Assembly (NCBI GenBank): GCA_022495995.1
Contig: JAFEMH010007473.1
Coordinates: 1-64,000 of the forward strand
DNA: 64,000 nt
Direction: 5' to 3'
Origin: Adenophora triphylla var. japonica
Lineage: Eukaryota; Streptophyta; Magnoliopsida; Asterales; Campanulaceae
Position 1 is the stretch's first letter; the number at the start of each line of letters is the position of its first letter. Below the pieces are notes generated by a model. It was not told where the DNA came from, searched no databases, and was given only the letters and a program-made list of their open reading frames with translations. The position numbers and the translations under genes are program-made. This document shows positions 24,609 to 36,355 of the stretch, one piece after another.

Positions 24609-25483
24609 TACGTGAGTAACTCTTGTGAAAAACTAATTTTTTTAAAAATGTTATAAAAAATTAATTTTCAGAAATGTTCATCACTCTTATTAGTTAGACT
24701 TAGTGCTTTAAAACTAATTTTTTTTCTTATGTTACGAAAAAACTAGTTTTTTGCAAGATTTTGACTATATACTCACCAATTCAAAATAAATGTCTTGAAC
24801 AAAATATTTGATCTAAAATAATTATCATTTTCGGGATTAAAAGCAATTAAATTCTTGCATCTATTGGATTGTTGTGTGAAGTAATGTAAAATAAGGAATA
24901 TTAATAAGGGACAATCTTGATACTTTTATCATTAAATTGAGATAATATTTTTATTTTAAATCTATGAAAAATACAAAAATGACAATTATTCTAAAATGGA
25001 AAGAGTATACAATAATAAATACTGCTAATATGTCACCTTTACACAAATTCTTAGACTGCAATCTAGAATTTTGAAATTTAATATAATCGAGTCAAAAATA
25101 ACGCATGGTACTTTTTTTTCTTTCTTAAATTAAGGGGTAAATATATTTAGTGATAAAAAAGTAATACTATTTCATTTTATTATCTTTCTCAAAAAAACTG
25201 TTAAAATGAAATACCCCATAATAGGTATATGTGGCTGGTATGGGCCATGGGGTCAACAATTATTGGCTCTCTTAAAATATCTGAAACGATGAGTGTTTTT
25301 TAATTCTATAAAAGTTTTTTTTTTTCAAGTGATATTTCAAAATTTTAAGCCTCATTAAAATACTCTATCTTTGTTTGTTTCATAATGATAATTTCATTTT
25401 TAAGTAGTTAATTGATTAAAATTTGACAAAAAAATTACAAAATAAAAAATAAAAATTTTCATAATTATATTTTTGAGCAAATA
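24609..25483. other. AT-rich spacer
   Basis: No frame, RNA gene or inverted element that I can support. Confidence 0.6.
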
Positions 25484-25758
25484 CTCCCTCCGTCCCATCC
25501 CATGTGATTACAAACCATTTTTCCGGGCACATTAATTAAGAAATATTATTAAGATAATGAAAATGTGTGGTAGGAAATGAAGAGAGAGAATGAGTGGAGT
25601 TGGTTGAATAAATTGTGTGGTAGGAAATGAAGAGAGAGAATGAGTGGGTGGGGTAGGGTGAATATAAAATAATAAATTTATTTCCATTTTGGACAGTTTG
25701 TATTCACGTGGGACGGATCAAAAAGGAAATAAGTTTGTATTCACGTGGGACGGAGGGA
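25484..25758. mobile_element. Stowaway-like MITE (family A)
   Basis: CTCCCTCCGTCCCATCCC ... CACGTGGGACGGAGGGAG, TA flanks. Nearly the same sequence recurs at 35542-35812. It contains a tandem duplication of GTGTGGTAGGAAATGAAGAG. Confidence 0.9.
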
Positions 25759-25787
25759 GTATATAATATTCTAAAACTTTTTACTAT

Positions 25788-26073
25788 ACTCCCTCCGTCC
25801 CGCTACAAACCGCATACTTTCCTTTTTGGGCGTCCCATTACAAACCGCACACTCCCAAAAAGGAAACTTTATATTAATAAAATATTCACCCTACTCCACT
25901 CATTCTCTCTCCTACATTATTTTTAATACTCACAACACCATTATAATTTACTATTCCCTCCACTCATTCTCTCTCCTATTTTACTTTTACACTCACAACA
26001 TTTTATTAAAATATCATATTCCTTAATTCCCGCACAAACAATGTTAGTGCGGATATTAGCGGGACGGAGGGAG
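25788..26073. mobile_element. Stowaway-like MITE
   Basis: CTCCCTCCGTCCCGCTAC ... AGCGGGACGGAGGGAG, TA flanks. Confidence 0.88.
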
Positions 26074-26352
26074 TACATCATAAAATATTATCATAAAAAA
26101 TTTAGTATTGTAATTTTAAAAAATATTTTATCTAAACCAATCAAATAACTATTAGAAAATTGAGCTATTATTTCGGGAGGAGTGAAAAACACTATCCAAA
26201 CAAAAAAAAAAAACTTTTTTCATCCCATATGAGTGTGTACTTATTTCCTTTTTCGTCAATCGTGAGTGTATATTTTTCATAATTGTTAAAGTTTTTATTA
26301 TTTTATATTCAATGAGACGCACATGTGTTACTTACAACAAAAATCAACTTAC

Positions 26353-26532
26353 TATTTTCTTCGTCCCTGAAAGATTGTCCCATTTGCCATTTTGACTTGT
26401 TTCAAAAAGTATGTCCCATTTCTAAACTTAGGCATGAATGTTAGTGCAAATCTACTAAGGTACAAGAAGATGAAGCTCTTCCTTAATAATTGCAAAATGT
26501 ATTACAGGATAATTTTTTAGGAACGGAGGGAG
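26353..26532. mobile_element. Degenerate Stowaway-like MITE
   Basis: Right end GGAACGGAGGGAG and a weaker left end TTCTTCGTCCCTG. Shorter than its neighbours. Confidence 0.6.
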
Positions 26533-26661
26533 TATTTATTTTACTAATTATCATTTCTATTTTATTTTTTATACTTATAATAACTATTCCACACTTTGTA
26601 CTTATTTTTTATTTAATTTTTCCTAATTATTGTGTCCAAAATTTTTGCATATATTCGTATA

Positions 26662-26941
26662 CTTCTCGTCCCCGCCCACTTAGGAAATTTTGAAATGACA
26701 TGGGAATTAAGAAATATTATTATAGTATTAGGAGAGAGAATGAGTGGAAAAAGTGTTGTGAGTGTGAAAAATTAAATAGGAGAAAGAATGAGTGGAGGGA
26801 ATAGTAATTATAATGGTGTTGTGAGTATTAAAATAATGTAGGAGAGAGAATAGTGATTTAAGATTTCCATTTTGGAAATTTTTAAGTGAAGTGAGACGCT
26901 CAAAATGGAAAGTTTTCTTAAGTGAGATGGGGCGGATGGAG
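26662..26941. mobile_element. Degenerate Stowaway-like MITE
   Basis: Ends CTTCTCGTCCCCGCC and GGGGCGGATGGAG, with the internal GGAGAGAGAATGAGTGGA modules typical of this family in the window. Confidence 0.75.
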
Positions 26942-27356
26942 TATGTGACAGAGGAAGGAAGAGGAAGTATATCCAAAGACATGATTGATTTTCATTTAAC
27001 TTGTCTAATGAACAACAAAAACTTGGATTTTACAAAATCTTGATTTTGGAAATCTTGGTCCGGATAGTTATTGTCCGAATCCAAACAGTCCAAAGTACTT
27101 ATTAACCGGTTTATTTTATTTTATTTAATTATCAAAAAGCTTAGTACGGTCCATCCAATTCAAAAACCAAAGGCGGCCGAATTTCCAATTTTATCATTCA
27201 AATCAAACCGTTAAACGACACTCACATTATTCCTTTGAGATGCCGCCTCTTGTTTTAGGAATTTGTTGATTTTTCCAATATCTAACGCAGAGGGTTCTAT
27301 CAATAAAATTTGGAAACTATGAGGGGTTTTCTTATAATATCACTAAATTATTACTA
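26942..27356. other. Spacer without recognised gene
   Basis: Unique-looking AT-rich DNA. No frame or repeat could be supported. Confidence 0.55.
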
Positions 27357-27602
27357 CTAGAATAAGCCCGTGTCCGAGGATACATTTTTTTTTTTTTTTT
27401 TAATTGCCCCCGTGTTCGAGGACACGTTTTTTTTTTTTTTTAATTAAATTTTTTTTTTTAAGGGCAAAATTTAATTAAATTTTTTTTTTTAAAGACAAAA
27501 TAAAAAATGGACAAAATAGTAAGGACAAAATAAGAATTTTGAATCATAAAACTAATCATTCAACTGTTCATTCATTCATGCTCTTCCCTCATTTATACTA
27601 GA
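27357..27602 (-). mobile_element. Mini-Helitron (246 bp), candidate
   Basis: On the minus strand it starts TCTAGTATAAATGAGG after an A. It ends with a CCTCGGACACGG-type imperfect hairpin followed by TTATTCTAG and then T, so it fits a Helitron 5' TC, 3' hairpin, CTAG and A/T insertion site. Two copies of the hairpin motif and long T runs are inside. No coding. Confidence 0.62.
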
Positions 27603-27786
27603 TTGTTTTTTTCAAAACCATTGCCTGACTAAGTCAATCTATTCTTGATTGTGGAATTTCCATCTTCCAACTAGCCACGTCCGCCTCAACCCAATGACCC
27701 AATAGTGGACCTTGAATAGTCAACTTCTTTTACCAAGCCCTAAGTTACTATCAATTACACTACACCTCACTATAAACCAACCCTAT

Positions 27787-28213
27787 TAGGAATGGCAACG
27801 GGAAAATTTGACATTTACATTTTTCAAACCCGTTTCTATTTTAAATATCTAATATTCTATCTCATCCCGTCTCGATTACGCTAAAACGTGAACTCATCCT
27901 GCTCGCTCCATTTAGTTCAAAACAACTAAAAAATACTTACTCATATAAATCTAATATTTATTTTCTTTTTTATCATAATAAAGTAGAGACTAATAATGAT
28001 TTATATACATTTAAAAAATTATATTATAAACGTAAATTGAAGTTATATATAAATATTATCATATTATTCAAGTTCGGGTTAAACGGGGAAGGATTATAGT
28101 TTATAGGAATTTCAAATCCTTCGAGTTGTGAAATCTCATCCCAAACTCTTCCCATTAGATTAGAGACGGATCTTTTCGAGTTTGGGGCGGATTATAGTAT
28201 TTTGCCATTCCTA
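27787..28213. mobile_element. hAT-type MITE
   Basis: TIRs TAGGAATGGCAA and TTGCCATTCCTA. Inside, blocks mentioning CCCGT and CGGG recur on both sides. The flanking 8-mers AACCCTAT and CCCCTCAT match only partly. The TIR type is common among plant hAT MITEs. Confidence 0.72.
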
Positions 28214-28637
28214 CCCCTCATACATTAAACTCATTGATGTATCAATAACCATTTTTAGAATAACATGAAGATGCTTAAATTTTTCAAGTTCAACTAATTT
28301 GATGAATAACTTGATTGAATTTTAATCGAAAATTTATAAAAAAAAATTAGAATTCTAATAAATTCTAAAAATAATTATCGATTCAACATTTATAATACTA
28401 TTGTTGGAAATCATAAGATTAGTAAATAATAATGTAAGGGTTTACTAAAAGATTTTAAGAAAAGAAAGAAAGTTTTTCCCACATTAAAAGGAAATAGATA
28501 AAGACTTCACTTAATAAAGTGTCACATGGAACACTTTCAAATGTTTGTAAAAGGATTTGGAGGGAAATCAAACATGCTTGCACATGTGATTAATTCAAAT
28601 TTATTTTTGCTTTGGTATTATGTTAAATCATAATTAA
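28214..28637. other. AT-rich spacer
   Basis: No supported feature. Confidence 0.55.
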
Positions 28638-29200
28638 CTAGTTTTACTCCCGTGCGATGCACGGATCATTACATATTACTCTAAGACAAAAATTAAAAAA
28701 AAAAAACAACAAAAAAGTGAAATAGATTTATACATTATGAAAAACTTCCTTAAACACTACTTTATTAGTAAATAGATCAGAATGACCGGGCTGATACATT
28801 ATGAAATATTTCCTTTTAAAGACTACATTGTAAATACATACATCAGATTGGCCAGGTTTGTCATCATTACAAATTAATGTTTGAAGATCATCCAATGAAC
28901 AGTAAGAGTACCAAAAGTTTTGCCAAAATTTCAGGGGTATTTTAGTCATTTCCTTCCATGGCATAATTGAAGATATGCTATGCAACTTACACGTGGCAGG
29001 TTGTGATGGGAAAAATGGCGTGTGCAATACACGTACCGACAGAGGCGCGTATATGTAGGCGGATTTCCTTGGAGTCTTTGACTTTGACAACCATCAACCT
29101 ACGACGACGTGGTCGATTATCTTGCTAACCTAAGTGGTTAACGACATCGAAACCGGCGGTTCCACCCCTTCAAATTTCCCAATCGAAACCGAACCGCTTA
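28638..29200 (-). mobile_element. Helitron 3' end (minus); other end not found
   Basis: On the minus strand a CCGTGCATCGCACGG hairpin is followed by GAGTAAAACTAG and T, the Helitron 3' terminus. The adjoining sequence (for example TACATTATGAAA, ATCATCATTACA) resembles that of the better-defined Helitron at 41629-45090. The 5' TC end is not identifiable; 29200 is an arbitrary limit before the GC-rich array, which may itself be inside the element. Confidence 0.65.
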
Positions 29201-29239
29201 ATCGTCTTAATGGTTACAATTCTTACTGCCATACCGCAG

Positions 29240-30940
29240 ACTGCTCAAGCTAACCTGGGCTGAGGCCGTTCCGGGCCGACATGCCGAGGCCGCCTCGACC
29301 GACTCTAAGCACGCCGGGCCGGCCGACTCCATGCAGACCGGGCCGACGGCTGAGGCCGCTCCGGGTCGACTCCATGCTGGGCCCGGGCTAGCTGACCCAT
29401 GGCGCAGTTTGGGCCGACGGCGCAAATTGGCCGATCGACCTGGCGCAGCCGGGCCGGGCCGACCAAAGCAGCCGGGCCGGGCCGACCTGGCCTGAGGCCG
29501 CTCCGGCCGACCTATGTCAGGCCGGGCTAGCCGACCTACGCAGCTTGGCCACGCCGACCCATGCAAACTGGCCGGGCCGACCTACGCAGCCGGCCGGGCC
29601 GACCAAAGCAGCCGGGCCGGCCGACCTGGCCGAGGTCGTTCTGGGCTGACTGGCGCAGTCGGCTACCGATCTACGCAGTTTGCCACGACCTACGCAGCTC
29701 ACGGGCCGACCTGGCGCAGCCGGGCCGGGCCGATCTGCTAAGTGCCGTACGACCGACTCCACAGCCGGGCTACCGACCCATGACGTAGCCGGCCGGCCGA
29801 CCTGGCCGAGGCTGTCCCCTGGGCCGACCTACGCAGCCGGGCTAGCCGACCTACGCAGCTCACAGCCGACCAACGCAGCCAAGCCGGGCCGACCACAGGC
29901 TGGTGTCCGTTCGGCTAACCTACGCAGCCGGCAATTCGACTACGCAAAAGCTCACGGGCCGACCCATGTAGCCGGGCCGGGCCGACCTGGCTGAGGTCGC
30001 TCGGATGACTCCACGCAGCCGGCTACCGACCTACGCGCGCAGTGCTTACTGGGCCGACCTGGCTGAGGGCCGGTTGCCGGGTCGACCTGGCTGAGTTTGG
30101 CCGGCCGGGCCGACCTATCCAGCCGGGCTACCGACCGGCTGAGGCTTGGCACTGGCCGACCTACGCAGCCGGGCCGTCCCGTCGACCCACACAGCCGGCT
30201 CACCTACCGAGGCTCACTGGCCGACCGCGCGCAGCCGGGCCGGCCGACTGACAGGCCGCCCGGGCCGACTCTCACGCAGCCGGCTACCGGCCTACGCAGC
30301 CAGGCCGGCTAACCTACAGCAGTGTGGCCGGGCCGACCGGATCGAGGCTATCTCGCCTAACCTACGCAGCCGGGTTGCCGACCGGGCCGAGCTAGCCGAC
30401 CGACTCTACGCAGCTAACCTAGCTAACCGACGAGGCATGTTGGCCGACCTATACAAAGCCGCGCTGCCGGCCGACGGCTGAAGGCCCGACCGACCTTTCG
30501 CAGCCGGCTAGCTAACCACAGGCCGAGGCTTGGCTGGCCGACCTACGCAGTCGGGCCGGGACCGATCGACAGGCCGGGCATCGACCTACGCAGCCGGCTA
30601 GCCGACCTACGCAGCTTACCGGCCGACCTACGCAGCCGGGCCGGGCCGACCTGGCTGAGGCCGGCCGGGCCGACCTATCCAGCCGGGCTACTGACCGTTA
30701 AGGTGCCATTGGCCGACGATGCGCAGGCCGGGGTCACTGGGCCGATCTACGCAGACCGGCTAGCCGACCTGGCTGAGGCTTCACGCCGACTCCACGCAGC
30801 CGGGCCGGCCGACCTGGGCTGAGGGGCCGTCGACCAACGCAGCCGTCAAGCCGGGACTGGCTGAGGTTGTCCTACCGACTCACGCAGTTTGGCTATAGCC
30901 GGCCTACGCAGCCGGGCCGGGCCGACCTATTGAGGCTGTG
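29240..30940. repeat. GC-rich degenerate minisatellite (about 1.7 kb)
   Basis: Irregular tandem repetition of short blocks such as GCCGGGCCGACCTACGCA, alternating with GGGCCGACCTGGCTGAGG and GGCTAGCCGACC. Steps are about 18-40 bases. GC content is far above the flanks. The many open frames across it (both strands, 70-120 codons) are a by-product of few A/T-rich stop codons and encode only Arg/Pro/Ala/Gly-rich repeats. Confidence 0.92.
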
Positions 30941-30944
30941 AGTT

Positions 30945-31307
30945 TGTTTTTTATTTTTATTTTTCCAACCGATTATTGGTAATGGCTATTACTACTTATT
31001 GATTTTTCTCTCAAATAATTTCATTTTAAAAATATAATTCCCAAAATAACTCACATTTGAAACTATTTTCTAAAATAACCAATTTTTTAGAACTCACATT
31101 TGAAGATTATAATTTTTTATATAATTATATTTTTTTAAGTATTTATTTGAGATAGAAAAAATAATATTTTTATTAAGTTTTCTTTATTAATAATTATTAT
31201 TTTGTAATTTAAAGTAAGACGGGATTTGTATCTTTGTTTGTTTGGTTTGGTTCGGTTAGGCCTTATTTTTGGATCGATTTTCATTCCAATCCATGGAATT
31301 ATATAAA
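30945..31307. other. AT-rich spacer
   Basis: Returns abruptly to AT-rich DNA after the minisatellite; no supported feature. Confidence 0.55.
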
Positions 31308-31441
31308 AGTTTGATTCACCATTAATAATATTATCAACAACAATTTTTAAAATTTCATGAACATGATTAATCTCTCATAAATTTGTGATCAAAATTCAAT
31401 AAAAAAGTCAAATGAAACAAATATTTTGAGAAGAAGAGAGT
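31308..31441. mobile_element. Half of a Stowaway-like MITE (subtype of 22806-23037)
   Basis: Shares TTCATGAACATGATTAATCT and AAATTTGTGATCAAAATTCA with the two long-arm units but has only the right half, ending near GAAGAGAGTA. Confidence 0.7.
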
Positions 31442-31615
31442 ATACCCAAATAATATAGAGTAAAATTAAATAAATACAAAATCACACTACACCACAATAA
31501 ATAACCGTAAGTGGAGATACACCGAATAATCTTCCACTTAAAACCAACATTTAATAAATGAAAGAGAGAGATTTTAGATAACTTTAGAAAACCGAACCAA
31601 ACAAGAAAAAACAAA

Positions 31616-32117
31616 GGAACAATTTCACTACTGGGTCCTTATATTTTACCTGATCTTACTATTGATCCTTGTGTTATGTAATTGCACATCTTTAATCAAA
31701 ATATATCAATGTACACTGCTCAGTCCTTCAAGTGGATGTCGTTAACTAACACCGCCTGCGCTTAACTCATTGTGAAGGAAGATATCAATTATCATCAATA
31801 GACTGTAAGTTATGTGCACATACTCAGTTAACTTAACGGAAACATGATTAACTCATTGTATTATAGATGCAGTATTATATTCACATATGAGTGAATATAA
31901 TAATATTGCATACAGTATTATATATTACTGCATAAGAATTTTCAGGTCATTTCGATTTAATAAAGAATTTGAGGGAAAGTGATTTGTTCCAAAAGGAACT
32001 TTCGAGTCAAATTCCCTTTAATAGACTGTTGCATTTGATAAGTGATGTACAATTACACAGTACATGAACTAATGGTAGAATCTAATAAAGTAGAGGGACC
32101 ATTGATAAAATAGACCC
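31616..32117. mobile_element. Short MULE-like MITE (502 bp) upstream of the GATA gene
   Basis: The 9-bp direct repeat AAAAACAAA flanks it exactly (31607-31615 and 32118-32126). About 60-80 bp of the two ends are inverted relatives: TATGTAATTGCACATC on the left pairs with GATGTACAATTACACA on the right, and GGGTCC faces GGACC. The A-rich duplication could arise by chance, but the long TIR supports it. Confidence 0.68.
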
Positions 32118-32127
32118 AAAAACAAAA

Positions 32128-32418
32128 GAAAAAAAAAATACTTCTAAAATAAAAAGCAAACCATTAACTCACCTTCAGTTTCGCCCAAGAACCAGCCCCC
32201 ATTTCAGTTCTCCCTTTTCTTCCTTCCTTCCTTCCTTCCTTCCTTCCTTCCTTCTCTCTCTCCATTTCTCTCTCTCTCTCTCCTCAAAAACCCACAACTC
32301 TTACCAGGTATATAAATAATTAAACTATTTAAATTGTAACATTTTCATTACTTTGTTCAAGGGTTTTAATTATTTTACTCTGCTTTCTTGAAATTAGATA
32401 AACCAACAGAAATTTTTA
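32128..32418 (+). promoter_or_regulatory. Proximal promoter and 5' leader of the GATA gene, with leader intron
   Basis: A pyrimidine microsatellite (TTCC about eight times, then CT repeats, 32219-32283) lies in what should be the 5' untranslated region. A leader intron is likely at 32308-32409: donor CCAG|GTATAT and acceptor CCAACAG, ten bases before the ATG. No clear TATA box could be fixed. Such CT-rich leaders are common in plant genes. Confidence 0.6.
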
Positions 32419-33983
32419 ATGGAGTGCATTGAAGCAAGGGCATTGAAATCCAGTTTTCTTTCGGAAAAATCGACCCATCTTCACCAGGGAGCGTTTTTTG
32501 ATGAATTTTGGTGTGTGACCGGAATTAATAACGTTGTTAACTCTGAGGATTTTTCCGTTGACGACCTCCTAGACCTCTCCGATAAAGATTTTGTCGTCAA
32601 GAATAATGAGTCGTCTTTTCAAAATTACTCCGAAGAAGATGAAGAGAAAGATTCCATTTCTGTTTCTTCTCGTGACAACGACGTTAATTCCAATTCAAGC
32701 TCCTTTTACGGTGACGGATTTTTCGACCCTCTTCCCGCCGGCGAACTTATTGTTCCGGTAATTATTTTGTGAACCTCTATCCTTGTGAACCCACCTTGTA
32801 ATTTCATTTTTTTTGGGTTTCTTTTATTTAATTAAATTTCTTTTATGTTTTGAATTTTAAATTTCCATTCATTTTAATGTAAATTACCGCTTTTAATTAT
32901 GTAATTAATTTTTTTTAAATGTAATCAATTGTTGAATTTCTGATTCTTTCAAAAATTAATTTCTGTTTGTGTGTTAAAAAAAAATTGTTTGTGTGTTATT
33001 TTATCAAAAACTCTCATTTACCATGCAGTAAATTCATAACTTTCTGGTTGTAATGAAGAGAACTCGTATATTTTAAGTTTTAACCCTCAAATTTATGTTT
33101 TTTTAACCATCAAATTTATGTTTTTTTTTTTCATAATTATTACTCATGACCCATGTTGTATTTTCCTTTTTTTTGGTTTGATAATTTGATTTTTTTTCTT
33201 GAATTTTGTTTGAATTGTTTGCATAATTACATGAATAATCAATTTAATTTAATTTAATCTTTACAGGCTGAGGATGAGATGGAGAATCTTGAATGGTTAT
33301 CTCAAATAGTCGACGATTCCGTAACGGAGGAGATGTCTTTGTTATTTCCGGCGGCGACTTTCAAGAACAAAACCGGTAGAACCGCCACGAATCGGTTCAT
33401 ACCTGTTCCCAGACCGGCGGCCATTGAATACTCCGTCTTAGGTTTTTCATATCCGGTTCCCAGAAAAGCCCGTTCACAACTGTCCAGAATAAGCCGGCGA
33501 GTCTGGCCAATTGGGTCATTTTCACTAATGGAGTCCTCGTCAGCATCATCCTCTTCCTATGATTCCTCGGTGACTTCTCCGGTTATTTTCACCAACCCGG
33601 TTCAAGTCATGGACTCGTTTTGGGCTTTCGGTAAACCGCCGGCGAAGAAACAAAAGAAAAACCGGTCAACGGAAGCCGGTGAATCCGTGATAAGTGGGTC
33701 TCAGATGCAACGGCGTTGTAGCCATTGCCTGGTTCAGAAAACCCCTCAGTGGAGAACCGGTCCTTTAGGTCCGAAAACCCTTTGTAATGCGTGCGGGGTC
33801 CGTTTCAAGTCCGGCCGGCTTTTTCCGGAGTATAGACCGGCTTGTAGCCCGACTTTCTCCGTTGAAGCTCACTCTAATAGTCACCGGAAAGTTTTGGAAA
33901 TGAGGCGGAAGAAGGAGGGGTCAGAAATGGGTTCGTTGATGATGAGTGAACCCGGTTTAGCTCCGATGGTTCAAAGTTTTTAA
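32419..33983 (+). CDS. GATA5: GATA zinc-finger transcription factor, class A (GATA5/7-like), 2 coding exons
   Basis: Predicted exons 32419-32757 and 33267-33983; the intron has GT/AG ends (CCG|GTAATT, TTTACAG|GCTGAG) and phase 0. The protein is 351 residues. It has one plant type-IV finger, C264-X2-C267-X18-C286-X2-C289 ([20 protein letters not shown]), followed by a basic tail, so it should bind WGATAR sites in the nucleus. Supporting class A features are the start [13 protein letters not shown], the acidic [10 protein letters not shown] segment near residues 45-54, [13 protein letters not shown] near 119, a basic patch KKQKKNR near 240, and the C-terminal [11 protein letters not shown] ... 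[12 protein letters not shown]. Length and layout match the family. The finger-adjacent [13 protein letters not shown] has F where relatives I know have Y and L. Reading frames are intact. The symbol is by similarity only; GATA7 or another class A member is possible. Confidence 0.93.
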
Positions 33984-34755
33984 GTGGTAGTAGGTTAAGG
34001 TTAGGTGCCAACTTGGATGTTGACCCGGTTCAGTAGTCTTGTCCAGTTCCGGTTCAGTTTGTACAATTTTGGTGGGAGGGTGAGGCTAGGCATAGGTTGT
34101 AACGGTAAGTAAGTAAGGGAAGGTGGTCTAGTTTAAATTATTTTAGCATTTAGTTTTTTTTTTTTTTTTTTTTTTTTGGGTTAATTTTTAGTACTTTTCG
34201 TGTAATCCATTTATTTGCAGGTTTAATTAAATGAAGTGAGTGATATAAATAGGTTTGATTAAATTTCTTGCTTATTGATATATTTATCGCTTCAATTTAT
34301 TTCAAATTTAAAATCATTCCGTTTGGCAAACACTAAAATAAATTGATGGATAAATTTTGAATCGCTAGCTAGAACAAATGCTCGAGCGCCCCTAGAACAA
34401 ATGCTCGAGCGTCGATAGAACATTTGATTTACAAAATGATGTGTTTAGAGTTTAGGATTTAGAATTTTGTTGATAAAGTGTGACGGGTTCACAATCAATA
34501 TAAACAATAAAATATCGTCACCTCATTTTGTAAACTTCTTTTATACTTCTAGCATTGCATAATAAATAATCATGCTTATCCTTTTGTTGCTATCGAACGA
34601 ATAATAAGATAATGAGTCTCCCTGGTTTGATACCAGCATAAAAAATAAAAGGCTTAAAATCAGTATTAAAATTAAAAGAAAAAAAAAACAAATCTTATGA
34701 GTCTATTGATGATTTTCATGATCTCAAATATTATATGGAGGTTAGATTTACAAAA
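33984..34755. other. 3' region of the GATA gene and spacer
   Basis: Probable 3' untranslated sequence follows the stop, with a long T run at about 34149-34178. A 23-bp direct repeat containing ACAAATGCTCGAGCG occurs twice at about 34373-34412. No other gene seen. Confidence 0.55.
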
Positions 34756-34926
34756 TTCTTTTTCTTTTTTCTTTTTTTTTTTTTTTTTGAAGGGGATCAA
34801 CACATTTCACCGCTCCCCCCTTGATGCACTTCACAGATGCGCCTAACTATGCTGGGAGGGCAATGTCATTCCCTCTAACCACTGGTAGGGGAATCGAACC
34901 CATGACCTCCAGGTTGGAAGTCATGA
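34756..34926 (-). mobile_element. tRNA-derived SINE, 5'-truncated (candidate)
   Basis: The minus strand has a pol III B-box match, GGTTCGATTCC, preceded by a tRNA-like CTTCCAACCTGGAGGTCAT. It ends in a long A tail (T run 34766-34789 on the plus strand). No convincing A box is present, so the head is probably missing. Confidence 0.62.
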
Positions 34927-35541
34927 AATCTGTTATGAGACTGATTTGATTTGATTTTCCTTAAAAATCCATTGTAGCAAATTGTACTTTTGGGACCAAA
35001 AATATGGTGGGCAGTTGGGTATTATTATTATTTTTATGAGTGGGTTGGCAAAGCACCGAGGATATGTGGTGTTGTTTTGATATATTGCTATAGAGTGTAA
35101 AATATCTACTTCATAATTTATCACTACTTAATGCCTTCCGAGTATTCTTTTCTTTTTATCTTCTTTTATTTTTCCATTTCTTTTTCTTCGAGGACCTAAG
35201 ACTACCTTTATTGGTGACATTATCTCAATTGGTGATATAAAAGAAAAAGAAAAAAAGAAAATTAGGCTAGTGACATTGGTCCAACCACTGTTGTCTCGCC
35301 AGTATAGTGTCACAAGCCAAATGTAAGAGTAAGTAAGACACTTGAAACATTTGTACTGATTGATGAAATTAAAATTGTATATTTTATAGATAAATTTTTA
35401 GGTAGAATTGGTGTCGTCAATAAAACATAAAAAAATGAAAGTTGGGTTTGAGTTGTAGATTGTAATGTGGAGGGAAGAGAAAAGTAATATTTTATTAATA
35501 TATTGGGTTGGTTTGATGTCATCAATAAATTTATATATATA
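34927..35541. other. AT-rich spacer
   Basis: No supported gene; short minus-strand frames here have no recognisable motif. Confidence 0.5.
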
Positions 35542-35812
35542 CTCCCTCCGTCCCACCTTATTACAAACCATTTTTTCGGGCACGATAATTAAGAAATATT
35601 ATTAAGATAATAAAAATGTGTGGTAGGAAATGAAGAGAGAGAATGAGTGGAGTTGGTTGAATAAATTGTGTGGTAGGAAATGAAGAGAGAGAATGAGTGG
35701 GTGGGGTAGGGTGAATATAAAATAATAAATTTATTTTCATTTTGGGCAGTTTGTATTCACGTGGGACGGACCAAAAAGGAAATAAGTTAGTATTCACGTG
35801 GGACGGAGGGAG
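35542..35812. mobile_element. Stowaway-like MITE (family A, second copy)
   Basis: CTCCCTCCGTCCCACC ... CGTGGGACGGAGGGAG with TA flanks. Almost the same sequence as 25484-25758, including the internal duplication, so this family moved relatively recently. Confidence 0.9.
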
Positions 35813-35929
35813 TATATATTAAAGTTGGTGAGGAGGGTTATGACTTCGCCACGTGGACAAGTTTAGGCAAACTCTTGATTTTGGAGAAGCCACGTCATCA
35901 CTATCTCAAAATCTATATGACTTTTGATA

Positions 35930-36355
35930 TTCTCCTTATTAGCTAATACTATTAGTTAATAATAATAGTTATTATATAGGTTAACTATTACTATTAATAG
36001 TATTAATTAATTATAATAGTTATTTTATAAGTAAATTATTACTATTAATAGTATTAGTTAACTATAATAGTTACTAGTGTTAACTATTACTATTAATAGT
36101 ATTACTTAACTATAATAGTTATTTTATAAGTTAACTATTACTATTAATAGTATTAGTTAACTATAATAATTACTATAACTATAACTATTACTATTAATTG
36201 TATTAGTTAACTATAATAGTTACTATATAAGTTAATTATTACTATTAATAGTATTAGTTAACTATAATAGTTACTATATATGTTAACTATTACTATTAAT
36301 AGTATTAGTTAACTATAATAGTTAATATATATGCTAACTATTATCATAAATAGTA
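35930..36355. repeat. AT-rich minisatellite of TACTATTAATAGTA palindromes
   Basis: Seven or more units of about 46-50 bp contain the palindrome TACTATTAATAGTA followed by TTAGTTAACTATAATAG. It resumes at 37250-37297 after three MITEs and runs into an (AT)n tract. Confidence 0.88.

Noticed and set aside
29207..30481. Eight or so overlapping open frames of 70-120 codons on both strands
   Set aside because: They lie in the GC-rich minisatellite, which rarely forms stop codons; the peptides are low-complexity repeats.
29100..31307. Assigning the GC minisatellite to the Helitron starting at 28638
   Set aside because: No 5' TC terminus could be found to the right, so the extent is left open.
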